Shown: positions 21,140-31,994, counted from the stretch's first letter. The stretch is DNA of 64,000 nucleotides from Gracilaria domingensis (GCA_022539475.1 VCMS01000127.1:104807-168806); one strand, 5' to 3'. The notes: generated by a model from the sequence alone, not told the origin. Made by a program: numbers and translations.

Positions 21140-22414
21140 ATGTCCTCAGAGCAAGCTGTGGAAAAATTCGTTCATGTCACCGAAGTAATCCCGTTCGATG
21201 AGGAGATATCCACTCTAACTTATCCAAACTTGATTTCTGTCGCAAGCGGTGCTAAGCTCGATGATCTCGATAACATCTCTTTGCGCCCCATGAAACGGAG
21301 GCGAGTCATTTCTGACGATGAAGTTCAGATATCCGTTGATATGTTTGGAAAGGTGAACGATAGAGAAATGGTAGCAAGTCGAGGACACCTTGATTTAAAC
21401 TATGACTACTTCATTGGCATTCGAGACAAGAAAACAGGTAGCACAAAGCTGGTTGAAGTGGATGGTATGTACTCTCTCCGACCTGCTGCTCCCTGCGACG
21501 TCGGCACAATGAATGATAAGGAACAAGAAGAGGATGAAAAGGAGATGACGTACGCGGAAAAACGAGCAGAATTGCTGCAATCCTTTGGTGGAAAGAAATC
21601 CGTGCTGCGAATGAAAAAGTATCAACGCGATCGTATTACTGATGAAAAAGTGGAACAACAAATGGCAGAGACTATTACAATGGCTGCAAAAAGCATGCGA
21701 GAACGCGACACTGAGCAAGGCATTGTTCACGGCTCGGAAGAAACAACCGAATCGTTGGCACCACCACACAACAGCGCCGCAACAGATCCGAAGGACGCAT
21801 ATCCATTGTTAGGACTGCTTTCTGCTGCAGAAATAGTCGACCTTGACCTGGAGGCAACAACTGTGATCGAATCTCCAGAAGGCGTTGATTCGCTTGAGAA
21901 TCCAGGTTGGCATTCTTTGGTTTGGGATATCGTGCGGAGCATCGTTTCAAAAGATGAGCCTAAGGAGGTTAAGGTACCTCGAGTGCAAGCAGTTATGCAC
22001 CTACACTACCTCCTCGTTCTAGCAAATGCCCCTACAAGAGTCACAAGAGAAGCTCAAGACGATATGATTGGGAAAATGGGAGTTGAAGACGAGGTGTTTA
22101 AATGTCTTTTGGAGCGGTACACGTCAGCGACGGATAGAAAGTCTACGAGGACAAAGTCTAAGCTTGACTCGAATCGCATCATTGCGTACGCTACGATAAT
22201 GTGGCTGACGGCATTAGGGTTCAAGAATTGTATGAGGCTTGGGGAGCTTTCAGCAGCCTTGGGAATCAACATTACTGTGCTGCTTCGAGCAGCCACAAAT
22301 TTGGGGTGCAAGATTCGAAAGCAAAAGGATCAAACTGGTCCAGATGGGTTTAGCTTAACGCTTAAGGTTCCCTTAACTTTTCCACGCCTGAAAAAGAAGT
22401 ATCAAAGAAAATGA
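21140..22414 (+). CDS. RNA polymerase I subunit A49 (RPA49/POLR1E-like)
   Basis: 424 residues. Recognised by the A49 layout: an N-terminal dimerisation part ending in 'YFIGIRDKKTGSTKLVEVDG' and 'YSLRP', then the linker block 'TYAEKRAELLQSFGGKKSV' characteristic of A49, and a C-terminal tandem winged-helix region ending 'MRLGELSAALGINITVLLR' and 'ATNLGCKI'. A49 with A34.5 forms the built-in TFIIE/F-like module of Pol I and stimulates rRNA synthesis in the nucleolus. The first about 60 residues are less typical and an upstream exon could alter the start, because a splice-acceptor-like sequence ends 8 nt before the ATG. Confidence 0.82.
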   Translation: MSSEQAVEKFVHVTEVIPFDEEISTLTYPNLISVASGAKLDDLDNISLRPMKRRRVISDDEVQISVDMFGKVNDREMVASRGHLDLNYDYFIGIRDKKTGSTKLVEVDGMYSLRPAAPCDVGTMNDKEQEEDEKEMTYAEKRAELLQSFGGKKSVLRMKKYQRDRITDEKVEQQMAETITMAAKSMRERDTEQGIVHGSEETTESLAPPHNSAATDPKDAYPLLGLLSAAEIVDLDLEATTVIESPEGVDSLENPGWHSLVWDIVRSIVSKDEPKEVKVPRVQAVMHLHYLLVLANAPTRVTREAQDDMIGKMGVEDEVFKCLLERYTSATDRKSTRTKSKLDSNRIIAYATIMWLTALGFKNCMRLGELSAALGINITVLLRAATNLGCKIRKQKDQTGPDGFSLTLKVPLTFPRLKKKYQRK

Positions 22415-22549
22415 ATCATGCTCTTCTACCTATCGGTAAACCTACAAAACGACACTCTGTACGTCAATTATTGCTAATATCCAAACAGAGTTCCGGAATC
22501 ATGGAAGACACGAGAGTGACGTTCGGGGCCTATCGGTACACAGACCATT

Positions 22550-23230
22550 CTATACGGTAGAGCCGTTTATGGTCACCACAAATCGCCTTGGGCCCCCATA
22601 GAAACGGTGTTCAAGCAACCAAATGCCCTGCCAAGTACCAAACGCAAGTTTCCCATTGGATATTGGGATGGACAAAGATGAACTCGTCAAAGCACTCTTG
22701 ACGTGGCTTGCCATGTCGTCTGGGCCCTCTTCAGTATGTCGAATCATCGGACAATTAGGGTCTCCAACGTCCGGAACAATTCGGTTCAAGTGAGTTTCCA
22801 TGTCTATCTGGACATCTGGGTCGGCGTTTTCGCTAATGGTTCTGTTTCAGAAAAGAGTGATAAGAGCTGTTAATTGTTCCGTGGAATTCTTCCATCTCAG
22901 AAGTTCTATTTGAGTCAGGGAAGCATAACCTTTAACTTACAAACTCTGGAGAGAAAAAATTGATGGTAATCCGAAACGTACGCCCATATGAGTTAGTAAA
23001 AGATGCGCTCACCCCAAGATTTCATCTTTCGAAAAGACGAGCAGTAGAAGGGAAAGAGAGATACTTACGGCCGAAGTGTGCATAATGAAAATATGGAAAA
23101 TTCCAACCTTGACCTGTCGAAGTTCGTCCTTAACGGCGGTGACGATATCCGAGGTGATGAGGTGACAACCACGTTTTCTCTCTTTGAGAGTGATCTCCTT
23201 CTGGAGCCAAATGCTTGTAGAGGTGGCCAT
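22550..23230 (-). CDS. YjbQ/UPF0047-family protein with a 5-nt microexon
   Basis: Exons (minus strand) 23230-23069, 22945-22941 (only 5 nt) and 22841-22550 add to 459 nt, giving 152 residues. Introns are 123 and 99 nt with GTAAGT donors after exon 1 and after the microexon. Without the 5-nt exon the reading frame breaks; with it the family motif 'HTSASLTISENADPDVQ' is restored. Other signatures: 'WLQKEITLKERKRGCHLIT' and, near the end, 'GKLAFGTWQGIWLLEHR'. Bacterial YjbQ has weak thiamine-phosphate synthase activity; its true role in eukaryotes is unclear. The length fits the family of about 140. The conserved His and Glu of the putative metal site are present. Confidence 0.88.
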
Positions 23231-23857
23231 ACTGGGTGTGTAGATGTTTGAGCCTGGAGAGTAGAGGCGGTTTGGCACGTTTGCTGAGTTCCTTCTCTAT
23301 GCTTTCTGCGTGTTGAACCCGAGTGTGTTCGAAGTACGGGCTGGAACTTACCAGGTCCGGGTTTAAATACTTGTCTAGACTGGCAGTTGCAACGTTCGAC
23401 CGAACAGTTCGAAGCAAAACTAATAATTGTTGTTCCCTGAGACTTCGGTGAAGTCGTGCGGTTTATGCTCTGCGCATGGTGCCTCTGGAGCACGCTTTGT
23501 CACAACAAAATCCGGACTATCAATTTTTTTCTGCCTCCGAGAACCAAAATGATGTTGTTTGCCGCATAGATATCATCCGTAATCACAAGAAGCTGTTTCT
23601 GAACTCGCGTATGCATGGCAAAAGTTCGCCACATTGATCCGCGTTGAATCTTGGAACAGACGGGCTTCAATTTATGGAAACGAAGCCAGATTAGTCACAC
23701 CATTGCAGATTTCCTTGCGATCGGCAACCTTCCACAGTCTCCTTCTCTCTATCTATTGGCGAAAGTAAATTGCATTCAAGGGGGATTAGCACGTTTGTGC
23801 TCAACCATATTTTGTGTGGATACCGTGAAGGAGTTCGAACTTGGGTTGAAGCAGACA

Positions 23858-24209
23858 ATGCAACAAAATGACCCGGAAGCCATATATGAAGATGGGATGG
23901 AGAACTACCATATCAGTGGCCAAGTAGCTGGGTTGACCGTGTTACTAGAAGAAGTTGTGGCACTAGAAGCCGAAATCAAAGGTATGTTATCCGTAGATGC
24001 ACGTAGATGCACATAGATGGACAGGTACCGTCTATAGCACCCTCTTGCGCTAACTTATTTTCCGCTTTTCTGTCAGTTTAGAAATCCGTAGAGTTCGAAT
24101 AGCTGAAAAGAGAAGCATAGATCGATTGAGACGAATCATGCTGCTGTTCTTCGCGTTGCAGGTTGTTTTTCTGATGGCCATCGGATTCAACGTCTTCGCT
24201 GGTCCATAA
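23858..24209 (+). CDS. Probable tail-anchored small protein (5' end unresolved)
   Basis: A frame ending at 23991 continues across a 90-nt intron (GTATGT to TTTAG) into 24082-24209. The joined C-terminus reads 'VALEAEIKEIRRVRIAEK', then a basic stretch, then one hydrophobic helix ('IMLLFFALQVVFLMAIGF') and a stop soon after. That is the shape of a coiled-coil tail-anchored membrane protein. The coding frame is open upstream to about 23651 but the first ATG is at 23858, so one or more 5' exons are probably missing. The family is not recognised; Golgi or ER membrane location is inference. Confidence 0.45.
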
Positions 24210-24650
24210 GAATGTCACATGGTATGGTTTGGAGAACATCATTCTCCGAAGCTCAAAGCCTAGTTTGGCAATCGTTAATGTCAGCCGCATTTGCTCACTT
24301 TCCGCTTTGAGTACTCGGTTCGTTAACGCCTGGTCGCAAGCATGTCAGAAAGCAATCAGCAATATGAAAGTCTCCGCTCTGCTCGGCCGTTTATGTAGGT
24401 CTGATACATCAAGAATGCCACCAATCATTGGTATATGCAGGGTTGACATTTTGAAGTCTAAGAAGGCTTTCGTTCGATACGATGATGTTTACATTGCTGA
24501 CAGGTCGATGGAATCACTGGCGGAGCTCTGTATCACATCGCAGACGAAGCATTACGAAAAAAGTGCAAATGTATATACAGTTTATACGTTGTTTGTATGT
24601 ATAGCAAGTGAGAGAGTCGAATATTAGAATGTGAGCCTCTGTAGTCAAGA
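24210..24650. other. Intergenic, no gene recognised
   Basis: A plus-strand frame of 132 codons (24229-24627) exists but has no recognisable domain and faces the 3' end of the next minus-strand gene. It is left unannotated. Confidence 0.35.
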
Positions 24651-24986
24651 TTAAACAAAGAAAGCCATACCTGATCTTCTGAGTGCGTCGATACGCACAG
24701 CTTCTGCGGCAGCATTCTGCTCGTCCCTGGCAATCTGATCGGGGTAGCGACCCCAGTATTTAGGCACAGTCACAGGCAGAATCACGCCTTTTGATCGAAA
24801 TTGCAGCCGTCAAGACGTTTAACATAGCAAGTTAGCATACTATTATCTTGCAAAGAAGAGGAAGATGGAAAGGCTTCCGCTTTCTAGGAAGAAGTAGTCC
24901 ATACCGACTGTACCCAGCAGGCAGGCGAAGCAGACCACGGGATCCTTGGCCCACAAAGTCTTCAGAGTGGAAACAGCAGAGCTCAT
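24651..24986 (-). CDS. Complex I B9/NDUFA3-like subunit (2 exons)
   Basis: Exons (minus strand) 24986-24905 and 24787-24651 total 219 nt, giving 72 residues. The intron is 117 nt. The product starts 'MSSAVSTLKTLWAKDPVV', crosses the membrane once ('CFACLLGTVGVILPVTVP') and continues 'KYWGRYPDQIARDEQNAAA'. The 'WAKDPVV' start, single helix and following proline motif resemble the small accessory subunit B9 (NDUFA3) of mitochondrial NADH dehydrogenase. Such small subunits diverge quickly, so the family call is moderate. The 3' end assumes read-through of a possible GTATGG donor to the next stop. Confidence 0.6.
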
Positions 24987-25512
24987 GATTGTCTCACACG
25001 CAGCGCGCGATGGTGAAAAGCGTCGACAAAAAGCGCAAAGCGAAGAACGAGAAGGCGACGCAAATGTTGTAACAACCGAATGATACGATTCGAATGATGC
25101 GAGGTCTCCTGCCAGAGGGGTGTGTGTGACGCACTATTGGCTTCTGTTCTGTGCGACCTCTACATTGTAGAGTACAACGCGTGCCTCTATTCTGTAAGCA
25201 AATGAACTGGAATGGCACCGCCATCTCAGATTGAGATTCTTAATACATCGGCTTACAGTTATTGTTATTGCAGCTCCAACACGTACTCCAGATACTCCAC
25301 GCTCGTTAGAGGTGTCAGCATTTGCCTGCAACTTACGTGTCCTGCTCAACAACATCTGACGACAGCGTCAACAACGAGATTTGAATACAGAGAGATACCT
25401 TCGCAAATAGGCACGTGTTAGTTTATAGCTTTCAAGCTTGGATTGCGCTTAATTCGAAGCTCTGCGCTCGACTCGAGTTGGTGGCATCCCATCTAATTCC
25501 CAAAAGCCGGTG
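24987..25512. other. Intergenic between divergent genes
   Basis: About 525 bp between the start codons of the B9-like gene and ZFPL1. No coding pattern; presumably the two promoters. Confidence 0.4.
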
Positions 25513-26703
25513 ATGGGCCGATGCGGTTCATGCCGCTCCAACACACAACACTTCTGCTTCGTGCATCAGGCATTTGTTTGCGACGGTTGTTTGGTTGTTG
25601 GAGAATCCGTACACAGAAGAGTAAGCTACCCAATTCCGTCTCTGCACACTGCTAGCACCATTTCCTTTGCTGACTCACATTCGATGTAGTGCGTAGTTCG
25701 AACTTATCGTAACTTTATCCAAGACTCTTCCTACGACTGGCCTCCGTCTTGTGCTGCTTGTGGAAAAGAGTTGGACGTCGACGGTGATAACGTTCGACGC
25801 AACTGTCTCCGTAAGTTCATATCTCTACTCTACGGTTTCTGCTTCATGGGAAACTTGTTCTGACGCCTTTGTGTCGTGTCAGACGTTGAGCACGCTTCTT
25901 GTATCGAAGCTTCCAGTCCCCCGGATCACAATTGCGCTGCATGTCAAACTCCACTTATTGACTGCGCTAGTACCTCTCAACTATCCCACGCTCTAAGAAA
26001 ACGCCTGAGGAAGATGTTGACTGTTACTCCCTCCAGCGCACCTACAATCACCGCTACATCCTCATGGGATGATTCTGACGACTGGAAGTCATCACCGTCG
26101 CGACATACAATCAACTTAAGACTCGAACAACGCGAAGAGCGCTCTAACAGCCAGCTTCAGGCAGAATCGGAGACCAATTCTAAAGTTATATCTGAAACCG
26201 ATTGCAGCGACGGAATCGGAACACAGGATGCTCTCAAATCTAAATCCAATGCCGACGGGACCCCTTCTCGCGTTTCCATGGCCAAACGACCGCTTCCATC
26301 TCCACCGCAAAAGAGGGCAGATGACTTGCGTCTAAACTTGGATGTCCTACCACAGAATAAGGACGGCTTCGGTTCCGGGGTCAAAACGGTTAAACGTGAT
26401 GTTCAATCTGGAGGCCTCGTTCCATCTACTTCCATGCGAAGGATCATGAAATTTGGCAATAGACGACTAATTGAGATAAGAAAGCTCATGTCAACCAATC
26501 GAAGGCAACTTTTCACTGTGGTCGCCTGTGTGGCTTGTATCGTCTTGATTAGTTTCCTTATGTCTGGCGAAGACGAATTGAACGTTGTCACCAGACCAAA
26601 CGTTGAGCACGTCTCTCTGCCACATGTAAGGGTGAACCCTGCATTTATTCAGCCCCGAAAGACAGGCCCCAATCGGGACTTTAATCAAGGACTTGCCCAT
26701 TGA
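25513..26703 (+). CDS. ZFPL1-like Golgi RING-type membrane protein (3 exons)
   Basis: Exons 25513-25620, 25690-25810 and 25883-26703 sum to 1050 nt, giving 349 residues. The N-terminus has the double zinc-binding (B-box-like plus RING-like) pattern of ZFPL1: 'MGRCGSCRSNTQHFCFVHQA', 'VCDGCLVVGESVH', 'CAACGKELD' and 'CAACQTPLI'. A long Ser/Lys-rich linker follows. One transmembrane helix lies near the C-terminus ('FTVVACVACIVLISFLM'), then the family tail 'PNVEHVSLPHVRVNPA'. ZFPL1 is an integral cis-Golgi protein that binds GM130 in animals and supports ER-to-Golgi traffic. The split of the zinc finger over three exons explains why only the last exon is obvious as an ORF. Confidence 0.85.
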
Positions 26704-27257
26704 TTAGAACGCTTTTTCAATGAACAAAGTATGTGGGATCCGTTTTGCAAAATCATGGACTCTACCCAATCGATGTCTCACTTGACTTTCGTTCACAAAT
26801 AGTTCTATCTTCTGTACTTATGTACAATCAAATGCTATTGTACTGAAACCGTCATCTGCTCACGTAGGAACTGCATTCTGCCAAGGATGCTTGAAGCGAC
26901 TATTTTCTGCGGAATGAGATGCAGCAAACCACAATCTATACTGATATTACGAACGATCTTCGTGATTGATCTTGAGCAATATAAAACAAGCAAATATTTG
27001 CCCTCAAACTGTGTTTCGTTGCAATGACAGCTCGAGGTGTCCACCATCGCATGAATGACGAATTAGTATGGTACAAACTTGTCCAATGTATTTCCGTCCA
27101 TCCTATATGAACTCAGCTCAAAGAGGACAATATTCGCATACAGCTGCAATTGAACCAATGCATGCTTCAGTATAAAGCAAGCGTGCAATTCGCTAAGAAG
27201 TAACACGGATACTTCGGCTTTCATTGCCCTTGTACATGAGTAGAGAATCTTGTCCCG
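26704..27257. other. Intergenic, no gene recognised
   Basis: AT-richer DNA following ZFPL1. No supported feature. Confidence 0.4.
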
Positions 27258-27690
27258 ATGGACATGCTCGATGTTAGGACTCTTCTTTCAAGCAGGAAAA
27301 AGTCCCTTACGTTGTTGCCAGAATGCCCCTAGTTTGTCGGGGAACATGGAGGAGCCCGGAAGGCTGAGGTAATAATGGCGCAATTCTTCACATGACATGT
27401 GCCATCACTTCACCCTGTGGCCTCTTATCTGAATCATAAAACGCTGTGGTGCACCTGTGCTACGAACGTTAAGAAAGACTGCAACCATGTGGTCTTACGA
27501 TGCCCATTATCGAACATGTCTCGACGATTCCTCATGGCTGGACAGCCAAACGAAGCCAAATCATCAGTGCAGTACCTGATAAGACATAACTCACAGAACT
27601 TCTTGGCCTTTTTAAAGAGAACCTCCTCTGAGGCTCTACTGTAGTTTAGGGATAAGAAACTACTGTCCAAAATAAAGAAGAAGAATAGTA
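27258..27690 (+). pseudogene. LINE 3' end, family A
   Basis: A degenerate C-terminal end of a non-LTR retrotransposon polyprotein: 'PSLHPVASYLNHKTLW' followed by a C-x-C...H...C knuckle ('CNHVVLRCPLSNMSRR') and 'NFLAFLKR'. The 5' half contains stops. The DNA ends in TGTCCAAAATAAAGAAGAAG. An inverted sister copy lies at 29428-29860. Such knuckles occur after the RT/RNase H region of LINEs. The body upstream is missing, as expected from 5'-truncated LINE insertion. Confidence 0.65.
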
Positions 27691-27743
27691 GAGAATAATA
27701 TCCATATTACGAAGGTCTACCAACAAATAAAGCACCGAAGCAC

Positions 27744-28068
27744 ATGCGCATCTTAATAAGGAGCGGGTGGATTCGCTTGCAAAGCAGGAACTTCACCTTC
27801 CACAAAGCGACTATTGGACATTGTGCGCATTCGTGCAGCACTACGATACCAGCCCAAAAAGCAACGGCTATTCGTCTCGTTCTGGCGTCTCTCCCTTCTT
27901 TTGCAGGTGCAGCAATAGATCTGTTACGAAATCATCAAGAAATGGCTCCAAAGAGTATTGGTTTACTTCGTGAGAGAGCTATTCTATTGATGCTATGCAA
28001 TAAGTACTTGCAGTTTTTGATCTAGTGCAGCCGTGAAAGAGAAAGATGGAGAAAGAGAGAGAGAGGGA
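27744..28068 (+). repeat. Probable LINE 3' end with GA tail
   Basis: The segment ends CTAGTGCAGCCGTGAAAGAG followed by an imperfect GA repeat to about 28068. The copy at 28500-29057 ends with nearly the same phrase before its GA tract. The translated frames are broken. The assignment rests on the shared 3' junction. Confidence 0.5.
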
Positions 28069-28326
28069 CTCATCGCAGAGCGTTTGCGTTCGAAGAAACG
28101 ATTTATCATTAACTTTCTTTGACTTGGCGTACGAGTAGAGCGAATATCAGCAGTCACCTTGCTTCAGTCTGTCTGCATAGCATGTGTTCCGGTTAGGAAG
28201 AGAGTAGATATTCCGCACGTCTAATATCTTCCTCAGCGAAAAGAGCATATCGCCTTCATGTGTTGCGCCTGAGTCCGATCTTTCCTCGAAAATTGGAGCG
28301 AAATAAGAACGGAGACGAATCTCCAA

Positions 28327-28456
28327 CGGAGGCCAGGAATCGATATAGAAGCAGAACAGAACGTTGGCAAAGAGAAGGCTTCCTTTGAGGCTTTGCTTTT
28401 AACTTTGTAGCAAGAAGTTGCTGTCCAAATATTGAAGGAGAAGAAGAGAGGACGTC
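28327..28456 (+). repeat. Short LINE family-A 3' end fragment
   Basis: Contains an AGAGAAGGCTTCCTTTGAGG-type stretch and ends with GTTGCTGTCCAAATATTGAA plus an AAG-rich tail. This parallels the 3' terminus of the copies at 27258-27690 and 29428-29860. Only about 130 bp is present. Confidence 0.5.
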
Positions 28457-28499
28457 GACGTTTCGTTTCAATGAGGCACTAACGTTTAGAAGCATTGCC

Positions 28500-29057
28500 A
28501 TGTCGATATTGTTTGGGTTCCCAGTCATTGTGGCCTACCACGAAATGAGTTTGTGGACAAGCTTGGCAAAGCAAAGCTTGACGTTACCGCTTGATTCCCG
28601 ACTCAAAGTACCGATTGACTTTTCAGAAGTACTACGAAGGGTGCAGCCAGGTGTTAATGCGAAGCCCATCTTGTTGGGTTTTCCGGAAATGTTAAGACAG
28701 GTAGTATCAGAATGGGAAGCTGAAGTTGTCTTGTCAAAATTTTTGTTGGACATACCCTCTTCACATCCTTTCGGCTCTTTTCTGCTGAAGAAGCGTATTG
28801 TTTTTCGCTGTACACGAGGAGTCTTGAATGATGTTGAGCATTATCTGTTACGTTGCCCGCTCAGAACTCTATCAAGACGCCTTATTCTGCCTCCCCTGAG
28901 CGAACGTCGAGGTCTGTCTGTTAGTGATATTGTTTCGAAGTGGCCCGACAACGTGTTCGCCTTTCTGGTGAGGGAGCGCTTCTTTGAAGATCGCTCGGCA
29001 TTTAGTTCTCGTTAAGCTAGTGTGCCCGTAAAAGAGAGAGAGAGAGAGAGAGAGAGA
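28500..29057 (+). pseudogene. LINE 3' end, GA-tailed family
   Basis: A 171-codon open frame carrying the C-terminal part of a non-LTR retrotransposon polyprotein: 'KKRIVFRCTRGVLNDVEHYL' then 'LRCPLRTLSRR' and 'SKWPDNVFAFLVRERFFED'. After the stop at 29015 a short 3' UTR ends in an uninterrupted GA repeat (29032-29057). This is the best-preserved member of the GA-tailed family here and is 5' truncated. Confidence 0.68.
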
Positions 29058-29427
29058 ACATTTAGAAAGTCAGGGACTACGTTGCTCTATATAGTCTATT
29101 GACAAGCACGTCCTGACACGCATTTTTGTCGCCTACTTGCCGACGACGAAAATCAATGTAGTCTCAGGCAAGCATCAACGGAGGAAGTTAATGGCCGTTT
29201 TGAATAGAAACAGAGCCAGAAGAGTTTATCTCAAGCTTTACTCCAGTTTTCACAAGGGCTTCTGATGCTGACGTTAAAGGGAAGAAGACCAGATAAGAAT
29301 TATCTTTATCTGTAGTAGCTACTGTAGCGGTATGGTACAGAGATATTGACCTGAGGTCAATGAGCTCTATCTCTCATGAAAGCAAATCAAGAATACAAAG
29401 ATTATGTCCAGCAGAAACAACGTTTTT

Positions 29428-29860
29428 CTTCTTCTTTATTGTGGACAGTAGTTTCCTATTACTAAACTACAGTAGAGCCTCAAAGGAGGCTCTCTCTCTT
29501 CAAAAAGGCCAAGAAGTTTTGTGAGTTCTGTTTTATCAAGTACTGGACTGATGATTTGCTTCATGTGGCTGTCCAGCGAACAGAAGTCGTCGAGAGGTAT
29601 TCAGCAGCGGACATCGTAGGACCACATGTTCGCAGTCTTTCTTCACGTTTGTCCCACAATTGCACCGCAGTGTTCTATGGTTCAAGTAGGAAGCAACAGG
29701 GTGAAGTGACGGTACGTGACGTGTGAAGAATTGTGCCATTGCAACTTCAGCCGGTCGAAACGCTCCATTCTCCTTAACGAACTCGGGTCGCTCTGGCAGC
29801 AGAGAAAGAGTCTTCTTTCTCGGGGACAAAAGAATCTTAACGTCTAGCATATCCAATGGA
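29428..29860 (-). pseudogene. LINE 3' end, family A, inverted copy
   Basis: Minus-strand frame with 'PSLHPVASYLNHRTLRCNCG', 'KKDCEHVVLRCPLLNTSRR' and 'PEFVKENGAFRPAEVAMAQF'. It matches the copy at 27258-27690 and ends in the same TGTCC...AAGAAG type terminus. It keeps both knuckle cysteines that are weaker in the sister copy. Confidence 0.65.
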
Positions 29861-30320
29861 AAACAGCGCTTTTAAATTGCTGGAGAGGTAACAGTTCAGA
29901 AAGTACTCGACATCCGTTCACCACGAGCGGAAGGCACACATGCGATTCGGTTGTGAGATTCGTTTCCATTCGTTTGTGTTTAGACATGCACGGAATGGTC
30001 CGAGAAGGATGCTTCTTCGCAAAGAAACCCGTTTGAACATTCTGTTTCCTTCCAAAGATAGTTTTGGTTCACTATTGGATTGCTTCGAAATGAAGCCGTT
30101 GCTAAGCTAAACGATCCGCAACGGATACTAATGAAGGAATGGAAAACGGAAGGGGTTGGAGTGATTGGAGCTTGAAGGCGTCGAGAAGGTACACAAAAGG
30201 CGAGCTTTGTGCATCAGAGTAGAAGAGTCGCTTGAAAGCCGCAAAGGCTTCACTGAGTTGTTTCGTCACCTTGAAGCTCACTCTGCTCGAATCAGGAAAA
30301 CTGTGTGAGGGGCTACAAAA
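29861..30320. other. Intergenic, no gene recognised
   Basis: Nothing supportable beyond short frames. Confidence 0.35.
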
Positions 30321-31458
30321 ATGTATTCATGGGTAGGCGGAGAAGGTAGTCAGGCACTCCACAGAATGAAAACAATCTCGTCGGGAATGAATACGGTCAC
30401 GGAGGAACGGCCACGAGATGATGTCATAGACACCAAAGTATCGGAGGAACTTGCAGGTGGGGAAGCAGTTCAAAACTGTGATCATCAATATGTATTGTAC
30501 AATGATGGGAATGCTGATGGGGACACAAAGCTGCAAATGCGCAGAAGGCCAGAAGACTACAGCACTGGATATCAGCGTGCAGAAGGAGATTTTGAAGGGG
30601 ACGTGCAAGACGATGATGGCCAGTACGCGCTTGAGTCACGAACAGATGTGAACAAGGCTGGAGTTTCAAAAGGTCAACCGGGCAGCAGCACGTCGCAGAG
30701 AAGCGCATCATCGTCACATGTATTGGTTGATGCTCACAGAACGGAGGGAAATCACATATATCCTTCTACGGGTTGTGATGAAAGGCTGCAGAGCGAGCAA
30801 CGACAAACAGCTGTCAAAGACGGTGCGGACGTGGCTGAGTTGTTCAAGGCAATGCGTCAAGGTGCATGGAAGCGAGGTGGTGTTCGACTAAACCGCAATG
30901 GACCCTGGCAACGAATGTCGACAATGACGTCGCGCCACTCGAGAGCAAGCGTACCATTGAGCTTCCTGCGCTCAGACGAGCCAATCCGCGCACCAACGGT
31001 ACCGGAGCGACTACCACGCCACACAGAACATACTCGCAGCAAGGCAAAACTTGGGAGAAAGAGTGGAAGCATGTGGAGCTCAGCGCTATGCGCGATTGGC
31101 ATCAACTCGCGGCGCCGACAACAGCTGGTGAGCTGGAGCGAAGGCATCCGGCCGCAGCTGGTATTCGCCAGCTACGCCGACGAAGGCGACGGCACAACAG
31201 CCGCTCTAACGCCCACGCTTCTGCCGCGCATCTGCGCGCAGCACCGCTGCTGGGAAACGGTAGCCGGACGCGCGTTCGTGGTGCGGCTGGTGGGCAGCTT
31301 CATGGCGCACGAGAGCGCCACGACGGTGTACGCATCGGCGAACGGGCGCACGCTGCGCCACACGCGGCGCGGGCGCGGCTGGCGCACGGCGAACGGCGCG
31401 CGCGAGCTGCTGCGCGGGCGCGGCGGGCAGGTGACGCTGTCGGCCGGCGCGACGGCCA

Positions 31459-31491
<33 letters not shown>

Positions 31492-31496
31492 ACGGC

Positions 31497-31571
<75 letters not shown>

Positions 31572-31820
31572 GAAGGCGTGGGGCTGAGCGCGGAAACGCT
31601 GTGGCGCGCCGACGACGGCGGCGGCGGGGCGGGCACGGCCGGCGCGGCGCTGCGCTTCGGCTTCTACTTCGTGGTGCGCGGCGGCGGCAGCCTGCGGCTG
31701 TTCGCGTCGACGGCGACGCCCGAGCACGTGCGGCTGGTGGCGGTGCGCGCCGACGGCTCGGTGCACCATGACGCCACGCGCGCCGTGTCGTACGTGGTGC
31801 TTCACGTGGCGGCGCTCTGA
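30321..31820 (+). CDS. Unknown protein with long polyglycine run
   Basis: A 499-residue ORF starting at ATG. Residues about 1-240 are charged, low-complexity and encoded by balanced DNA. From about residue 245 the DNA turns GC-rich and the protein looks folded: 'LVSWSEGIRPQLVFASYADE', 'AFVVRLVGSFMAHESATTVY', 'GRTLRHTRRGRGWRTANGA'. A glycine run of about 37 residues (31460-31570, GGC triplets) interrupts it, and a second folded part follows ('LRFGFYFVVRGGGSLRLFA', 'VSYVVLHVAAL'). I do not recognise the family. The alternating hydrophobic strands suggest a beta-rich domain with a glycine-rich insertion. A nuclear role is only a guess. The start and possible introns in the first half are uncertain. 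Confidence 0.5.
31460..31570. repeat. GGC triplet repeat
   Basis: About 110 bp of almost pure GGC triplets with a few GGT and GAC interruptions, in frame as polyglycine in the surrounding ORF. Confidence 0.9.
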
Positions 31821-31972
31821 TTGGGCGTAGGGTTTCAGCGCGCGAATCTTGGCGGTTGATGCGCGCCGCACGCCGCGCGTGCAAGTCGCACTTGATCCTC
31901 GGATCCTCGGCCGCGCGCGCACACAGCGACTTGCGCGCCCACGCTCGCGGCTGCGCGGAAGTCCTCCCGACG

Positions 31973-31994
31973 CCCCCCCCCCCCCCCCCCCCCC
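31973..31994. repeat. C22 homopolymer
   Basis: A run of 22 cytosines just upstream of the ATG at 32008. Assembly length error is likely in such a run, so the frame upstream of it is unreliable. Confidence 0.85.
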
